Assembly: GCA_035610835.1 (NCBI GenBank)
Contig: CM069445.1
Coordinates: forward strand, 81,479,786-81,543,785
Length of the DNA stretch: 64,000 nt
Reading direction: 5' to 3'
Source: Ophiura sarsii
Lineage: Eukaryota; Echinodermata; Ophiuroidea; Amphilepidida; Ophiuridae
Shown here: positions 24,701-36,700 of the stretch, in pieces
How positions within the stretch are numbered: the stretch's first letter is position 1
How the letters are laid out: every line of letters begins with the position of its first letter
Notes under the pieces: model-generated
Seen by the model: the letters and a program-made list of their open reading frames with translations, nothing else
The model's database searches: none
Told to the model about the DNA's origin: nothing
Program-made: the position numbers and the translations under genes

Positions 24701-27700
24701 CATTGTTATTATTATTGTATTTATGCAAAAAACTCAATTTCAAAGAAAAAAATGGAGTTACTTCCTTTTGTCATGGTGGGGAAGAACGTGTCCCAGTTGT
24801 TTCAGTTTCGTACTGATACTAAATGTGCACTATTACATTTGTTCAATCAGGGAGACTATCAGTAGAATTATGTATAATCTATGATAATGTAATTAGTGAT
24901 TCATCATATTATGACATAGAAGGTCAATTTCACATCATTTCCTCTTTACAAATTACCAGGATTAAAGTTTTTAACATTACCAATCTAATTCAGTGTAATA
25001 CTAATTGATTTTTTTTACTAGATTTTGTAATACTTTCCAATTGTATGTATTTGAATTCTAGGCACAATCCCTTACAAGCCAAAGTATTTGTTGCCAGGGA
25101 ATCTCTCTTAACGTAAGTACCATGCAGTCACTATTAATAGGCAAACAAGGTTTTAAATTCGAGTCGGTCAGTTGATTTTCCTTTTTTTCTCTTTTTCTAT
25201 TTTTTTTGCTGACAAATATTACTGAGAGACCGTGGTTCATGTCAAGACAAAATTGGTTAATGTCAATTTGACTAATGTTTCTAGTGCACGATAATAGTTA
25301 TAGTCACTGTCTTGTGATGGCCAAATAGACTATAGGATATCTTTGGATCTTCTTTTCACAGGGCACTAAAGCAGCGTTAATCTAAGGCCAAAAAAAAAAA
25401 ATTGTTATATTGGCGTAACCCGCCCGACCCTAAAAATACGCCCGACCCTACACTTTTTTCTTTTTTTTCAGTGAAAAAAAAAAAAAAAAACCAACCGACC
25501 GACCCTAAAAAATAAAAAAATGAAAAAAATAAATGTTTTTTCTCGAACGAAATACGACGGTGCCCCTCGAATAAACGGAAATTCCTTCCGAAAATATGGT
25601 TTATTGTGTTTTATTTGTATATAGACTTGTACTGAGGGGTACTTCTAACAAACAATAGGGAATGTTTAAACTCGGTTAACATTGTTCAAAAACAGCTGCT
25701 AAAAAAAAAAAAAAAAAAAAAAAATCCCTACCTACCTACCCTATTTTTGTTCAGCCCGTTACGCCAATATAACAATTTTTTTTTTTGGCCTAATGCAGGT
25801 GTCAATTTTAATCTTGAAACTACTCTCCTCAAGTCGTCACCTGTATTCACTTTACTTCAGAGGAAAGTAGATCAAGATTAGGTATTTCCCGCATTTTTTT
25901 TGGTGAAGATTCACCTCAGTTCACTATGAGCATGTTTCTGCTGGGGAAGAAACCGCTAATAAACGCTAAGTTTGCACAGCAGAAACAGGCAAAACCCGGC
26001 AATAATCGGCAATAATCTTTTTGCAGTGCCCCAGCAGAAACACGCTCAACTTTTGTTCTATGAGAGAAGTTGAAGATTCGCCATGTTGATTTGATTTACC
26101 TTTCCAATATAATAAATTAGTTAAAGATTCACCACTTATATCTAGACAAAGATTAGTTGTCTTATCTTTGACTAATCTTGAGAAGGGTAGATTAAAGATG
26201 CAAATTGACACTTGGCCCTTTAATCATTTGTTAAATTGACAAAGAATACCTTTCAGTTGGACAATATTGGTATGTATTGTGTTTGTCTTTGAATGAAAGT
26301 AATAGCAATCAATCTTATCTATATTGACTCATAATATTACAGTGCTATTGGTAATTATTGATGTTAACGATTAACAACTAATTGCAGTAGACACCTGCAG
26401 TATCCATATCAAAGTGTAAATAGTATTAGTAGATAGCACTTGCTGTATAGTGTAACTGATATCACAGTGTAAATAGTATTAGTTTAATAGTAGACAGAAC
26501 TAGCTGTATAGTCAGTGGCAGCACTGGGGGGGGGGGGGGATTCCCCCAGTCATGACCTCCCCCCACCTTTCCCCCAGTCAGCTCAAGCCCCACCCCATTT
26601 TGTCCCCAAGCAAAAGAAAATCTGGGGGGGGGGGGCACTCAACTTTTTTTTTGGGTAGGGGTGTGCCGCACAGGATCTCGAAAAGGGGGCTACTGAACTG
26701 AGTGGATTTTATGACGAAAAATAGGGTCTTAGGAACTGATTTTTTCAAAAAAGTAGGCCTTGAGAACTGGCCTTTAGTTCAATTTTGATTAGCAAGAACG
26801 CAAATTTTTGGTTTTAGAATGCAAAATTTTCGAAGAATTGGGGCTTTGGAATGCAAAATTTTGCAATTTTTGAATTTTCAATAAAATGGGGTTCTTAAGA
26901 ACTGATGCAGGCTCAAAAGGGGGGTCATAAGAACTAGCAGCAGAGGGTGAAAAAGGGGGTCTTCAGCGCGGCACATACCTATACCCTTTTCCAATGTCAG
27001 TGACCCCCCCGGGAAGAAAATGTTGACTTTGTTTCCAATAATAATTAAGTTTTTGTAACTCTGTAACTGAAGATAGAATAACTGTGTGTGGATGTGCGTG
27101 TTGAGTAGCAAAGGCGCAGTTCTCATGGATAATGTACAGTTTGTACCATTTTGCTACTGATCACATTTCTACTCAACGTTCAGATAAAAGAAACAATTGG
27201 CAATCTTTATTATTGAAGATTTGATTGTTTTCAATTGAATCAATATCTTTTTGGTTTTCAAATGCTTCCACAGGGGAAATGATAATTGATGAAATCCTAA
27301 TAATATACAAAAATTATTAATTAAGTGTCAGCTGTGGTATATAATAATAATATTAATAGGCAGAAAAAAGAAGGGTTGTTTCTTGTAGTTTGCACACATT
27401 TTTGTGTACAATTTCAGCTGCCATTCCCTTTTTTTATCTGAAAATCCTCAAATAGTTTTATTTTCAAGCATTTTTTCAATACTTTACTTTGATAAATGTG
27501 TTGATATTAACTTTAAAAATATGTTTTTTCTTCAATTTGCAGACAGCTGCTGGTGAATAAAAACATCCAGACGATATACAACATATTTGTGGCCATCTGT
27601 ATTGTATTTATGCTCAACACCCTGGTCTATGAGTACATTGAAACAGGAAGGTTTGTGTTGATCAGTATCATAATGTGATATAATATAGATGAGTAATTTA

Positions 27701-30700
27701 TTTAAATTTAAATTAGAAGGTTAAAAATGGTTATTAACCGTAACTCCCAAGGCATGTCTCTTTGGAATAAAACTACCGGGGAGAAAAATGGGTCAAGTCT
27801 ATCTAATTGAGGCAAGGAATCGGCTCAGAAAATCTTAATTAACGCATATGAAAGCCTGTCTGAGCACACCACTAGATATTATAAGACTGGGGACGTGTGG
27901 GCTACCAGCACCTAGTAGTGTAGTGTTTTGTAGTGATGAGAAAGGTCAGAATTAAAAGGTGAATCTAGAAAAGTACACATTTTGTTGCATAAGTTTAATG
28001 ATGTTCATGTGATAGTAGTAAACAGGCACCAGCAAGCAAATGTTAAATTATGAGACAAATGATTTTTAAACTTTTGAAAACAACATGCAGTTATAAACAC
28101 AAATCTTTCTTAACCCTAACCACGGTTTAGGATTTTTGACCGGGATCACAATTTTCGAGGAAAAAACACCAACTAAATCTCCGGGAACCTGCCGGGATTC
28201 GATCCGGGGACCCTCCGTTCTCGAGCCCCACCTTCCTAACACTAAGCCACGGCCCTCAGCTACACATTCGTGCAGTATACTGCACTCATTATATAGGCTC
28301 GGTTGACTACGTCATCGAAAACCGACGGCGCATGCGTTTGGAGAGGGACTTTGGATTAGCATTTTTTAGCACTCAGGGGGGTTAGGGTTAAAACACCATT
28401 TAATCTAACAGGAAAATCATTCATCAAATTTAATGCTAATTAATGTCACACCCACTATATATTAATTATTAACTAGGACTTTTTAATTTTTTTTGCTACA
28501 CTAAATTACTTTACAATGCATTTATTTATTTATTATTTATTATTAAAAACTTTCTTTTTTTGAAGGTTTTAATACCTTTAACACTTTCCACGCGGCAGTC
28601 GTCTGCAGGCAACAGTTTCAAAATGTCACAAAATGTTTCAGAAATGTCAAAATTATTGAATTGCATCACCATGCAAAATGCATTAAGGGCAGTGTCAACC
28701 CGGCACTTGTTTCAAAAATTGAATTTCATATTTCTCTATTATTTAATACTTTTATATGTATTCTATCATTACCATCATAAGTAACTAATCGGAAGCGATT
28801 ATTTCCCGTTCTTTTGGGTGATTTTAAATTGTTGTTTTGGCAAGTTTGAGTCAGGAAAAGGCGCAAGGTTATTTGGCGGGAATTTAAGCGGAGTTCCGCG
28901 ATTTTCAAATGCTGCGACAGCTGTTCGATCATTGCGTCGCGCGCTGAAACTTCCCGCGCGTAATACTAGACGCGCCGCTTAATATCCGCGACGTAGACGC
29001 GAAAAACAAAAGAGCGCAAAACAATGTCTAAAATGTAAACAAAGGCCTATCTTACGATCATTTAAATTTCAGTTTTCTTCCAATTTCTTCACATTGTGGC
29101 AATATAAATTGAATCTGATAGTTTATTATGATTGTTCATAATAGTATACTCGCTTTTTAGGTCACACGCCCGTGTGTTCCGTGAACATTTAGCTTTAAAT
29201 GGTGGAAAATGTCAATATTTTTACTAAATCGATGTTTTCTAGAAGTTCAAATTTGAAGGAATTTTACGAATTTTCAGACAACATAACTAAAAATATATCA
29301 AACTATCAGGTAAGCTTTTACTACCATTGTGTAGAGGACTTTCAGCGCTAGGAGGCAATTTTTTATTTTTTCGATTATGGATTTTAAACTTGAGATATGC
29401 ATCCATTTCTAGCGAAATGTACGCAAAAAAACACGACTTTTACACTTTTCCGATGTTTTTAGCAATATTTCCAAAACCAAGCTTTATTTTGGAAAAAGAA
29501 AAAATTGCCTCCTAGACAAAATTGTTTTGTTTACAAAAACGTATATTAGAACAAATTACCATTTTTTATTTTATAGTTATGCTGTCTGAAAAATTTGGGG
29601 TAAAAAAATGGCTTTATGGTTCATTTCTCAAAATTTAGTTTATTTGGTATCACATTGATATCACCATCGGCTTCCTTATCAAATTTCCTTTCTAAAAATG
29701 TATACTTTTATGTACTTTTATTCAATATTCTCAAACTTAGAAGCAAAAGTTGATCATCAAAATAATAGGGTTGACACTTCCCTTAAGGGGGCTGTCAAGT
29801 GTCGTTGTATGAATTTGTCAAGCACTGTAACTTTCAAACTATTTATGTGTTGTACATAAAAGTATACACTTTTTTGAATGAAATGAGTCGGGGAATCCAT
29901 TTTTCGTATCAAAAATCGTGATTTTTATATTTTTGCCCAAAAATGCCTCTTTTTTGCCTAAATTTTACAAACAACCTAACAAAATAATTTGTAGGTAAAA
30001 AATTCTAAAAATTTACAGAAAGCATCTTAATTCAATTATCTAGGAACCGTTTTTTTTTTTGCCTTTAAAATTTTTAGTTTTGAAATTATTGACCAAAAAG
30101 TGCTAAAAATGTGAATTTTGAGATATTTTATCCCAAAATTCACATTTTTAGCACTTTTTGGTCAATAATTTCAAAACTAAAAATTTTAAAGGCAAAAAAA
30201 AAAAACGGTTCCTAGATAATTGAATTAAGATGCTTTCTGTAAATTTTTAGAATTTTTTACCTACAAATTATTTTGTTAGGTTGTTTGTAAAATTTAGGCA
30301 AAAAGAGGCATTTTTGGGCAAAAATATAAAAATCACGATTTTTGATACGAAAAATGGATTCCCCGACTCATTTCATTCAAAAAAGTGTATACTTTTATGT
30401 ACAACACATAAATAGTTTGAAAGTTACAGTGCTTGACAAATTCATACAACGACACTTGACAGCCCCCTTAAAATAAGTTCAGAATGCCTAGTATTGGTGT
30501 AGTAATTCTTGAGATTGACTTCTGAAAAATCTCTTTTGTATGGTAAAACCAATAGCTGCGTGGAAAGTGTTCAAATACCATTTAATCCAACAGGAAAATC
30601 ATTCATCCAATTTAATGCTAATTAATGTCACACCCACTATATTGGTAAAAAGGACTTTAAAAAGAAATGTTGCTACACTAAAATAAAAACACCATTTAAT

Positions 30701-33700
30701 CTAACTGGAAAATCATTCTTCAGATGTAATGCTAATTAATGTCACACCCACTATATTGGTAACAAGGCCTTTTTAAAAAATGTTGCTACACTAAATTACT
30801 TTACAATCCATTTATTTATTTATTATTCATTATTAAACACTTTTTTGAAGATTATAATACCTTTAACACTTTCCATGCGGCAGTTGTTGCAGGCAACAGT
30901 TCCAAAATTTCACAAAATGTTTCAGAAATGGCATCATCATGCAAAATGCATTAAAATAAGTTTTGCCTAGTTTTGGTTCAGTAATTCTTGAGATTGACTT
31001 TAAAAGTTGAGAACGGTTTCTGAAAAATCTCTTTTGTATATTGTTAAAGGGGCGTGTACATCTCAAGTGTTTGTCCTGGACAAAAATCACATGACTCCCT
31101 ACGTATCTGAGTCTCCGTGTTTCCATGTAATAATACCCATGGTGCAATAGATTTGCCGCGCCGAATTCCAATCGAAAAAACGTAATGGCCAACCTTTTGA
31201 TGTACGAACGAAATACTAAGGTGTCTAGAATCGTTTCGAAAAGTAATGTTATGCATTATAATGAAATCAGAATTACAATCTCCTTCAGCATATAATCAAC
31301 TTTTGGGCGATAATCCTATGTTAAAAACGCACAACAATCGAAATATAAAGCATTTTAGCCCGCATTTTTGCCCCGATTCATGTGATATTCGTATTTTGAA
31401 CTTTATGTATTTTATTTTCTAAATATCTATGTGTAGTCTTCATTAGCTCAGTCGGCAAAGCGCCGGTTTCATAATCATGAGGTCAGTGGTTCGAATCCTA
31501 GGATTGTTATACTTTTTTCTGTTTGTTATTTACACTTTATTTTTAGAAATTGACAGGATTGCATATCGTTCGCAATATTTATTGAATGTTGAATGATATA
31601 TTTTTCTTCTTTTGCAATTTCACTGCGATAAAGAATACCCTATAAATATATTGTGTTGACTGTTCCGTTCAATTGAACTATGGAGACCCTAGCTAGCTCT
31701 TTTCACAGGGCACTAAAGCAGCGTTAATCTAAGGCCAAAAAAAAAAAATTGTTATATTGGCGTAACCCGCCCGACCCTAAAAATACGCCCGACCCTACAC
31801 TTTTTTCTTTTTTTTCAGTGAAAAAAAAAAAAAAAAACCAACCGACCGACCCTAAAAAATAAAAAAATGAAAAAAATAAATGTTTTTTCTCGAACGAAAT
31901 ACGACGGTGCCCCTCGAATAAACGGAAATTCCTTCCGAAAATATGGTTTATTGTGTTTTATTTGTATATAGACTTGTACTGAGGGGTACTTCTAACAAAC
32001 AATAGGGAATGTTTAAACTCGGTTAACATTGTTCAAAAACAGCTGCTAAAAAAAAAAAAAAAAAAAAAAAATCCCTACCTACCTACCCTATTTTTGTTCA
32101 GCCCGTTACGCCAATATAACAATTTTTTTTTTTGGCCTAATGCAGGTGTCAATTTTAATCTTGAAACTACTCTCCTCAAGTCGTCACCTGTATTCACTTT
32201 ACTTCAGAGGAAAGTAGATCAAGATTAGGTATTTCCCGCATTTTTTTTGGTGAAGATTCACCTCAGTTCACTATGAGCATGTTTCTGCTGGGGAAGAAAC
32301 CGCTAATAAACGCTAAGTTTGCACAGCAGAAACAGGCAAAACCCGGCAATAATCGGCAATAATCTTTTTGCAGTGCCCCAGCAGAAACACGCTCAACTTT
32401 TGTTCTATGAGAGAAGTTGAAGATTCGCCATGTTGATTTGATTTACCTTTCCAATATAATAAATTAGTTAAAGATTCACCACTTATATCTAGACAAAGAT
32501 TAGTTGTCTTATCTTTGACTAATCTTGAGAAGGGTAGATTAAAGATGCAAATTGACACTTGGCCCTTTAATCATTTGTTAAATTGACAAAGAATACCTTT
32601 CAGTTGGACAATATTGGTATGTATTGTGTTTGTCTTTGAATGAAAGTAATAGCAATCAATCTTATCTATATTGACTCATAATATTACAGTGCTATTGGTA
32701 ATTATTGATGTTAACGATTAACAACTAATTGCAGTAGACACCTGCAGTATCCATATCAAAGTGTAAATAGTATTAGTAGATAGCACTTGCTGTATAGTGT
32801 AACTGATATCACAGTGTAAATAGTATTAGTTTAATAGTAGACAGAACTAGCTGTATAGTCAGTGGCAGCACTGGGGGGGGGGGGGGATTCCCCCAGTCAT
32901 GACCTCCCCCCACCTTTCCCCCAGTCAGCTCAAGCCCCACCCCATTTTGTCCCCAAGCAAAAGAAAATCTGGGGGGGGGGGGCACTCAACTTTTTTTTTG
33001 GGTAGGGGTGTGCCGCACAGGATCTCGAAAAGGGGGCTACTGAACTGAGTGGATTTTATGACGAAAAATAGGGTCTTAGGAACTGATTTTTTCAAAAAAG
33101 TAGGCCTTGAGAACTGGCCTTTAGTTCAATTTTGATTAGCAAGAACGCAAATTTTTGGTTTTAGAATGCAAAATTTTCGAAGAATTGGGGCTTTGGAATG
33201 CAAAATTTTGCAATTTTTGAATTTTCAATAAAATGGGGTTCTTAAGAACTGATGCAGGCTCAAAAGGGGGGTCATAAGAACTAGCAGCAGAGGGTGAAAA
33301 AGGGGGTCTTCAGCGCGGCACATACCTATACCCTTTTCCAATGTCAGTGACCCCCCCGGGAAGAAAATGTTGACTTTGTTTCCAATAATAATTAAGTTTT
33401 TGTAACTCTGTAACTGAAGATAGAATAACTGTGTGTGGATGTGCGTGTTGAGTAGCAAAGGCGCAGTTCTCATGGATAATGTACAGTTTGTACCATTTTG
33501 CTACTGATCACATTTCTACTCAACGTTCAGATAAAAGAAACAATTGGCAATCTTTATTATTGAAGATTTGATTGTTTTCAATTGAATCAATATCTTTTTG
33601 GTTTTCAAATGCTTCCACAGGGGAAATGATAATTGATGAAATCCTAATAATATACAAAAATTATTAATTAAGTGTCAGCTGTGGTATATAATAATAATAT

Positions 33701-36700
33701 TAATAGGCAGAAAAAAGAAGGGTTGTTTCTTGTAGTTTGCACACATTTTTGTGTACAATTTCAGCTGCCATTCCCTTTTTTTATCTGAAAATCCTCAAAT
33801 AGTTTTATTTTCAAGCATTTTTTCAATACTTTACTTTGATAAATGTGTTGATATTAACTTTAAAAATATGTTTTTTCTTCAATTTGCAGACAGCTGCTGG
33901 TGAATAAAAACATCCAGACGATATACAACATATTTGTGGCCATCTGTATTGTATTTATGCTCAACACCCTGGTCTATGAGTACATTGAAACAGGAAGGTT
34001 TGTGTTGATCAGTATCATAATGTGATATAATATAGATGAGTAATTTATTTAAATTTAAATTAGAAGGTTAAAAATGGTTATTAACCGTAACTCCCAAGGC
34101 ATGTCTCTTTGGAATAAAACTACCGGGGAGAAAAATGGGTCAAGTCTATCTAATTGAGGCAAGGAATCGGCTCAGAAAATCTTAATTAACGCATATGAAA
34201 GCCTGTCTGAGCACACCACTAGATATTATAAGACTGGGGACGTGTGGGCTACCAGCACCTAGTAGTGTAGTGTTTTGTAGTGATGAGAAAGGTCAGAATT
34301 AAAAGGTGAATCTAGAAAAGTACACATTTTGTTGCATAAGTTTAATGATGTTCATGTGATAGTAGTAAACAGGCACCAGCAAGCAAATGTTAAATTATGA
34401 GACAAATGATTTTTAAACTTTTGAAAACAACATGCAGTTATAAACACAAATCTTTCTTAACCCTAACCACGGTTTAGGATTTTTGACCGGGATCACAATT
34501 TTCGAGGAAAAAACACCAACTAAATCTCCGGGAACCTGCCGGGATTCGATCCGGGGACCCTCCGTTCTCGAGCCCCACCTTCCTAACACTAAGCCACGGC
34601 CCTCAGCTACACATTCGTGCAGTATACTGCACTCATTATATAGGCTCGGTTGACTACGTCATCGAAAACCGACGGCGCATGCGTTTGGAGAGGGACTTTG
34701 GATTAGCATTTTTTAGCACTCAGGGGGGTTAGGGTTAAAACACCATTTAATCTAACAGGAAAATCATTCATCAAATTTAATGCTAATTAATGTCACACCC
34801 ACTATATATTAATTATTAACTAGGACTTTTTAATTTTTTTTGCTACACTAAATTACTTTACAATGCATTTATTTATTTATTATTTATTATTAAAAACTTT
34901 CTTTTTTTGAAGGTTTTAATACCTTTAACACTTTCCACGCGGCAGTCGTCTGCAGGCAACAGTTTCAAAATGTCACAAAATGTTTCAGAAATGTCAAAAT
35001 TATTGAATTGCATCACCATGCAAAATGCATTAAGGGCAGTGTCAACCCGGCACTTGTTTCAAAAATTGAATTTCATATTTCTCTATTATTTAATACTTTT
35101 ATATGTATTCTATCATTACCATCATAAGTAACTAATCGGAAGCGATTATTTCCCGTTCTTTTGGGTGATTTTAAATTGTTGTTTTGGCAAGTTTGAGTCA
35201 GGAAAAGGCGCAAGGTTATTTGGCGGGAATTTAAGCGGAGTTCCGCGATTTTCAAATGCTGCGACAGCTGTTCGATCATTGCGTCGCGCGCTGAAACTTC
35301 CCGCGCGTAATACTAGACGCGCCGCTTAATATCCGCGACGTAGACGCGAAAAACAAAAGAGCGCAAAACAATGTCTAAAATGTAAACAAAGGCCTATCTT
35401 ACGATCATTTAAATTTCAGTTTTCTTCCAATTTCTTCACATTGTGGCAATATAAATTGAATCTGATAGTTTATTATGATTGTTCATAATAGTATACTCGC
35501 TTTTTAGGTCACACGCCCGTGTGTTCCGTGAACATTTAGCTTTAAATGGTGGAAAATGTCAATATTTTTACTAAATCGATGTTTTCTAGAAGTTCAAATT
35601 TGAAGGAATTTTACGAATTTTCAGACAACATAACTAAAAATATATCAAACTATCAGGTAAGCTTTTACTACCATTGTGTAGAGGACTTTCAGCGCTAGGA
35701 GGCAATTTTTTATTTTTTCGATTATGGATTTTAAACTTGAGATATGCATCCATTTCTAGCGAAATGTACGCAAAAAAACACGACTTTTACACTTTTCCGA
35801 TGTTTTTAGCAATATTTCCAAAACCAAGCTTTATTTTGGAAAAAGAAAAAATTGCCTCCTAGACAAAATTGTTTTGTTTACAAAAACGTATATTAGAACA
35901 AATTACCATTTTTTATTTTATAGTTATGCTGTCTGAAAAATTTGGGGTAAAAAAATGGCTTTATGGTTCATTTCTCAAAATTTAGTTTATTTGGTATCAC
36001 ATTGATATCACCATCGGCTTCCTTATCAAATTTCCTTTCTAAAAATGTATACTTTTATGTACTTTTATTCAATATTCTCAAACTTAGAAGCAAAAGTTGA
36101 TCATCAAAATAATAGGGTTGACACTTCCCTTAAGGGGGCTGTCAAGTGTCGTTGTATGAATTTGTCAAGCACTGTAACTTTCAAACTATTTATGTGTTGT
36201 ACATAAAAGTATACACTTTTTTGAATGAAATGAGTCGGGGAATCCATTTTTCGTATCAAAAATCGTGATTTTTATATTTTTGCCCAAAAATGCCTCTTTT
36301 TTGCCTAAATTTTACAAACAACCTAACAAAATAATTTGTAGGTAAAAAATTCTAAAAATTTACAGAAAGCATCTTAATTCAATTATCTAGGAACCGTTTT
36401 TTTTTTTGCCTTTAAAATTTTTAGTTTTGAAATTATTGACCAAAAAGTGCTAAAAATGTGAATTTTGAGATATTTTATCCCAAAATTCACATTTTTAGCA
36501 CTTTTTGATACGAAAAATGGATTCCCCGACTCATTTCATTCAAAAAAGTGTATACTTTTATGTACAACACATAAATAGTTTGAAAGTTACAGTGCTTGAC
36601 AAATTCATACAACGACACTTGACAGCCCCCTTAAAATAAGTTCAGAATGCCTAGTATTGGTGTAGTAATTCTTGAGATTGACTTCTGAAAAATCTCTTTT

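Larger units (their letters stand above)
28582..30569. mobile_element. CACTTTCCACGCGGC MITE, interrupted (unit 1)
   Basis: The left end CACTTTCCACGCGGCAG follows TTAA (28578-28581). The right end CTGCGTGGAAAGTG precedes TTCA (mutated TTAA). It is interrupted by the two TTAA elements at 28687-30467. The uninterrupted form is at 59747-59950 in copy B, and a relative is at 42901-43125. A further half copy starts at about 30860. Confidence 0.75.
25351..31696 (+). repeat. 6.3-kb tandem duplication, unit 1
   Basis: Repeated head to tail at 31698-37859 and essentially identical, except for a 184-bp deletion in unit 2 inside a palindrome. It starts at TCTTTTCACAGGGCAC and ends inside the left inverted repeat of the 7.9-kb TTAA element (at GACCCTAGCTAG). 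It holds SOAT exon 7, four transposons and the first ~650 bp of that TTAA element. Copy B has no such duplication. Confidence 0.95.

Noticed and set aside
25386..25790. Retrotransposon poly-A tail suggested by long A and T runs
   Set aside because: The A run and T run are mirror-image parts of inverted ends flanked by TAA, with an exact empty site in copy B, so it is a DNA-type MITE.
28726..28932. Frame sharing the sequence of 1608-1814, seen three times in the window
   Set aside because: The shared sequence is part of a repeated non-coding transposon; conservation between copies reflects recent transposition. Stops and alternate frames are equally conserved.
30863..31256. 109- and 70-codon minus frames, repeated at 37026-37419
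   Set aside because: They lie across the left end of the TTAA transposon and its flank, overlap each other in different frames and have no recognisable domain. Repetition is due to the tandem duplication.
31437..31508. Functional tRNA-Met gene
   Set aside because: Only the A and B boxes and anticodon loop fit; the anticodon and T stems do not pair and the sequence is part of a transposon end.
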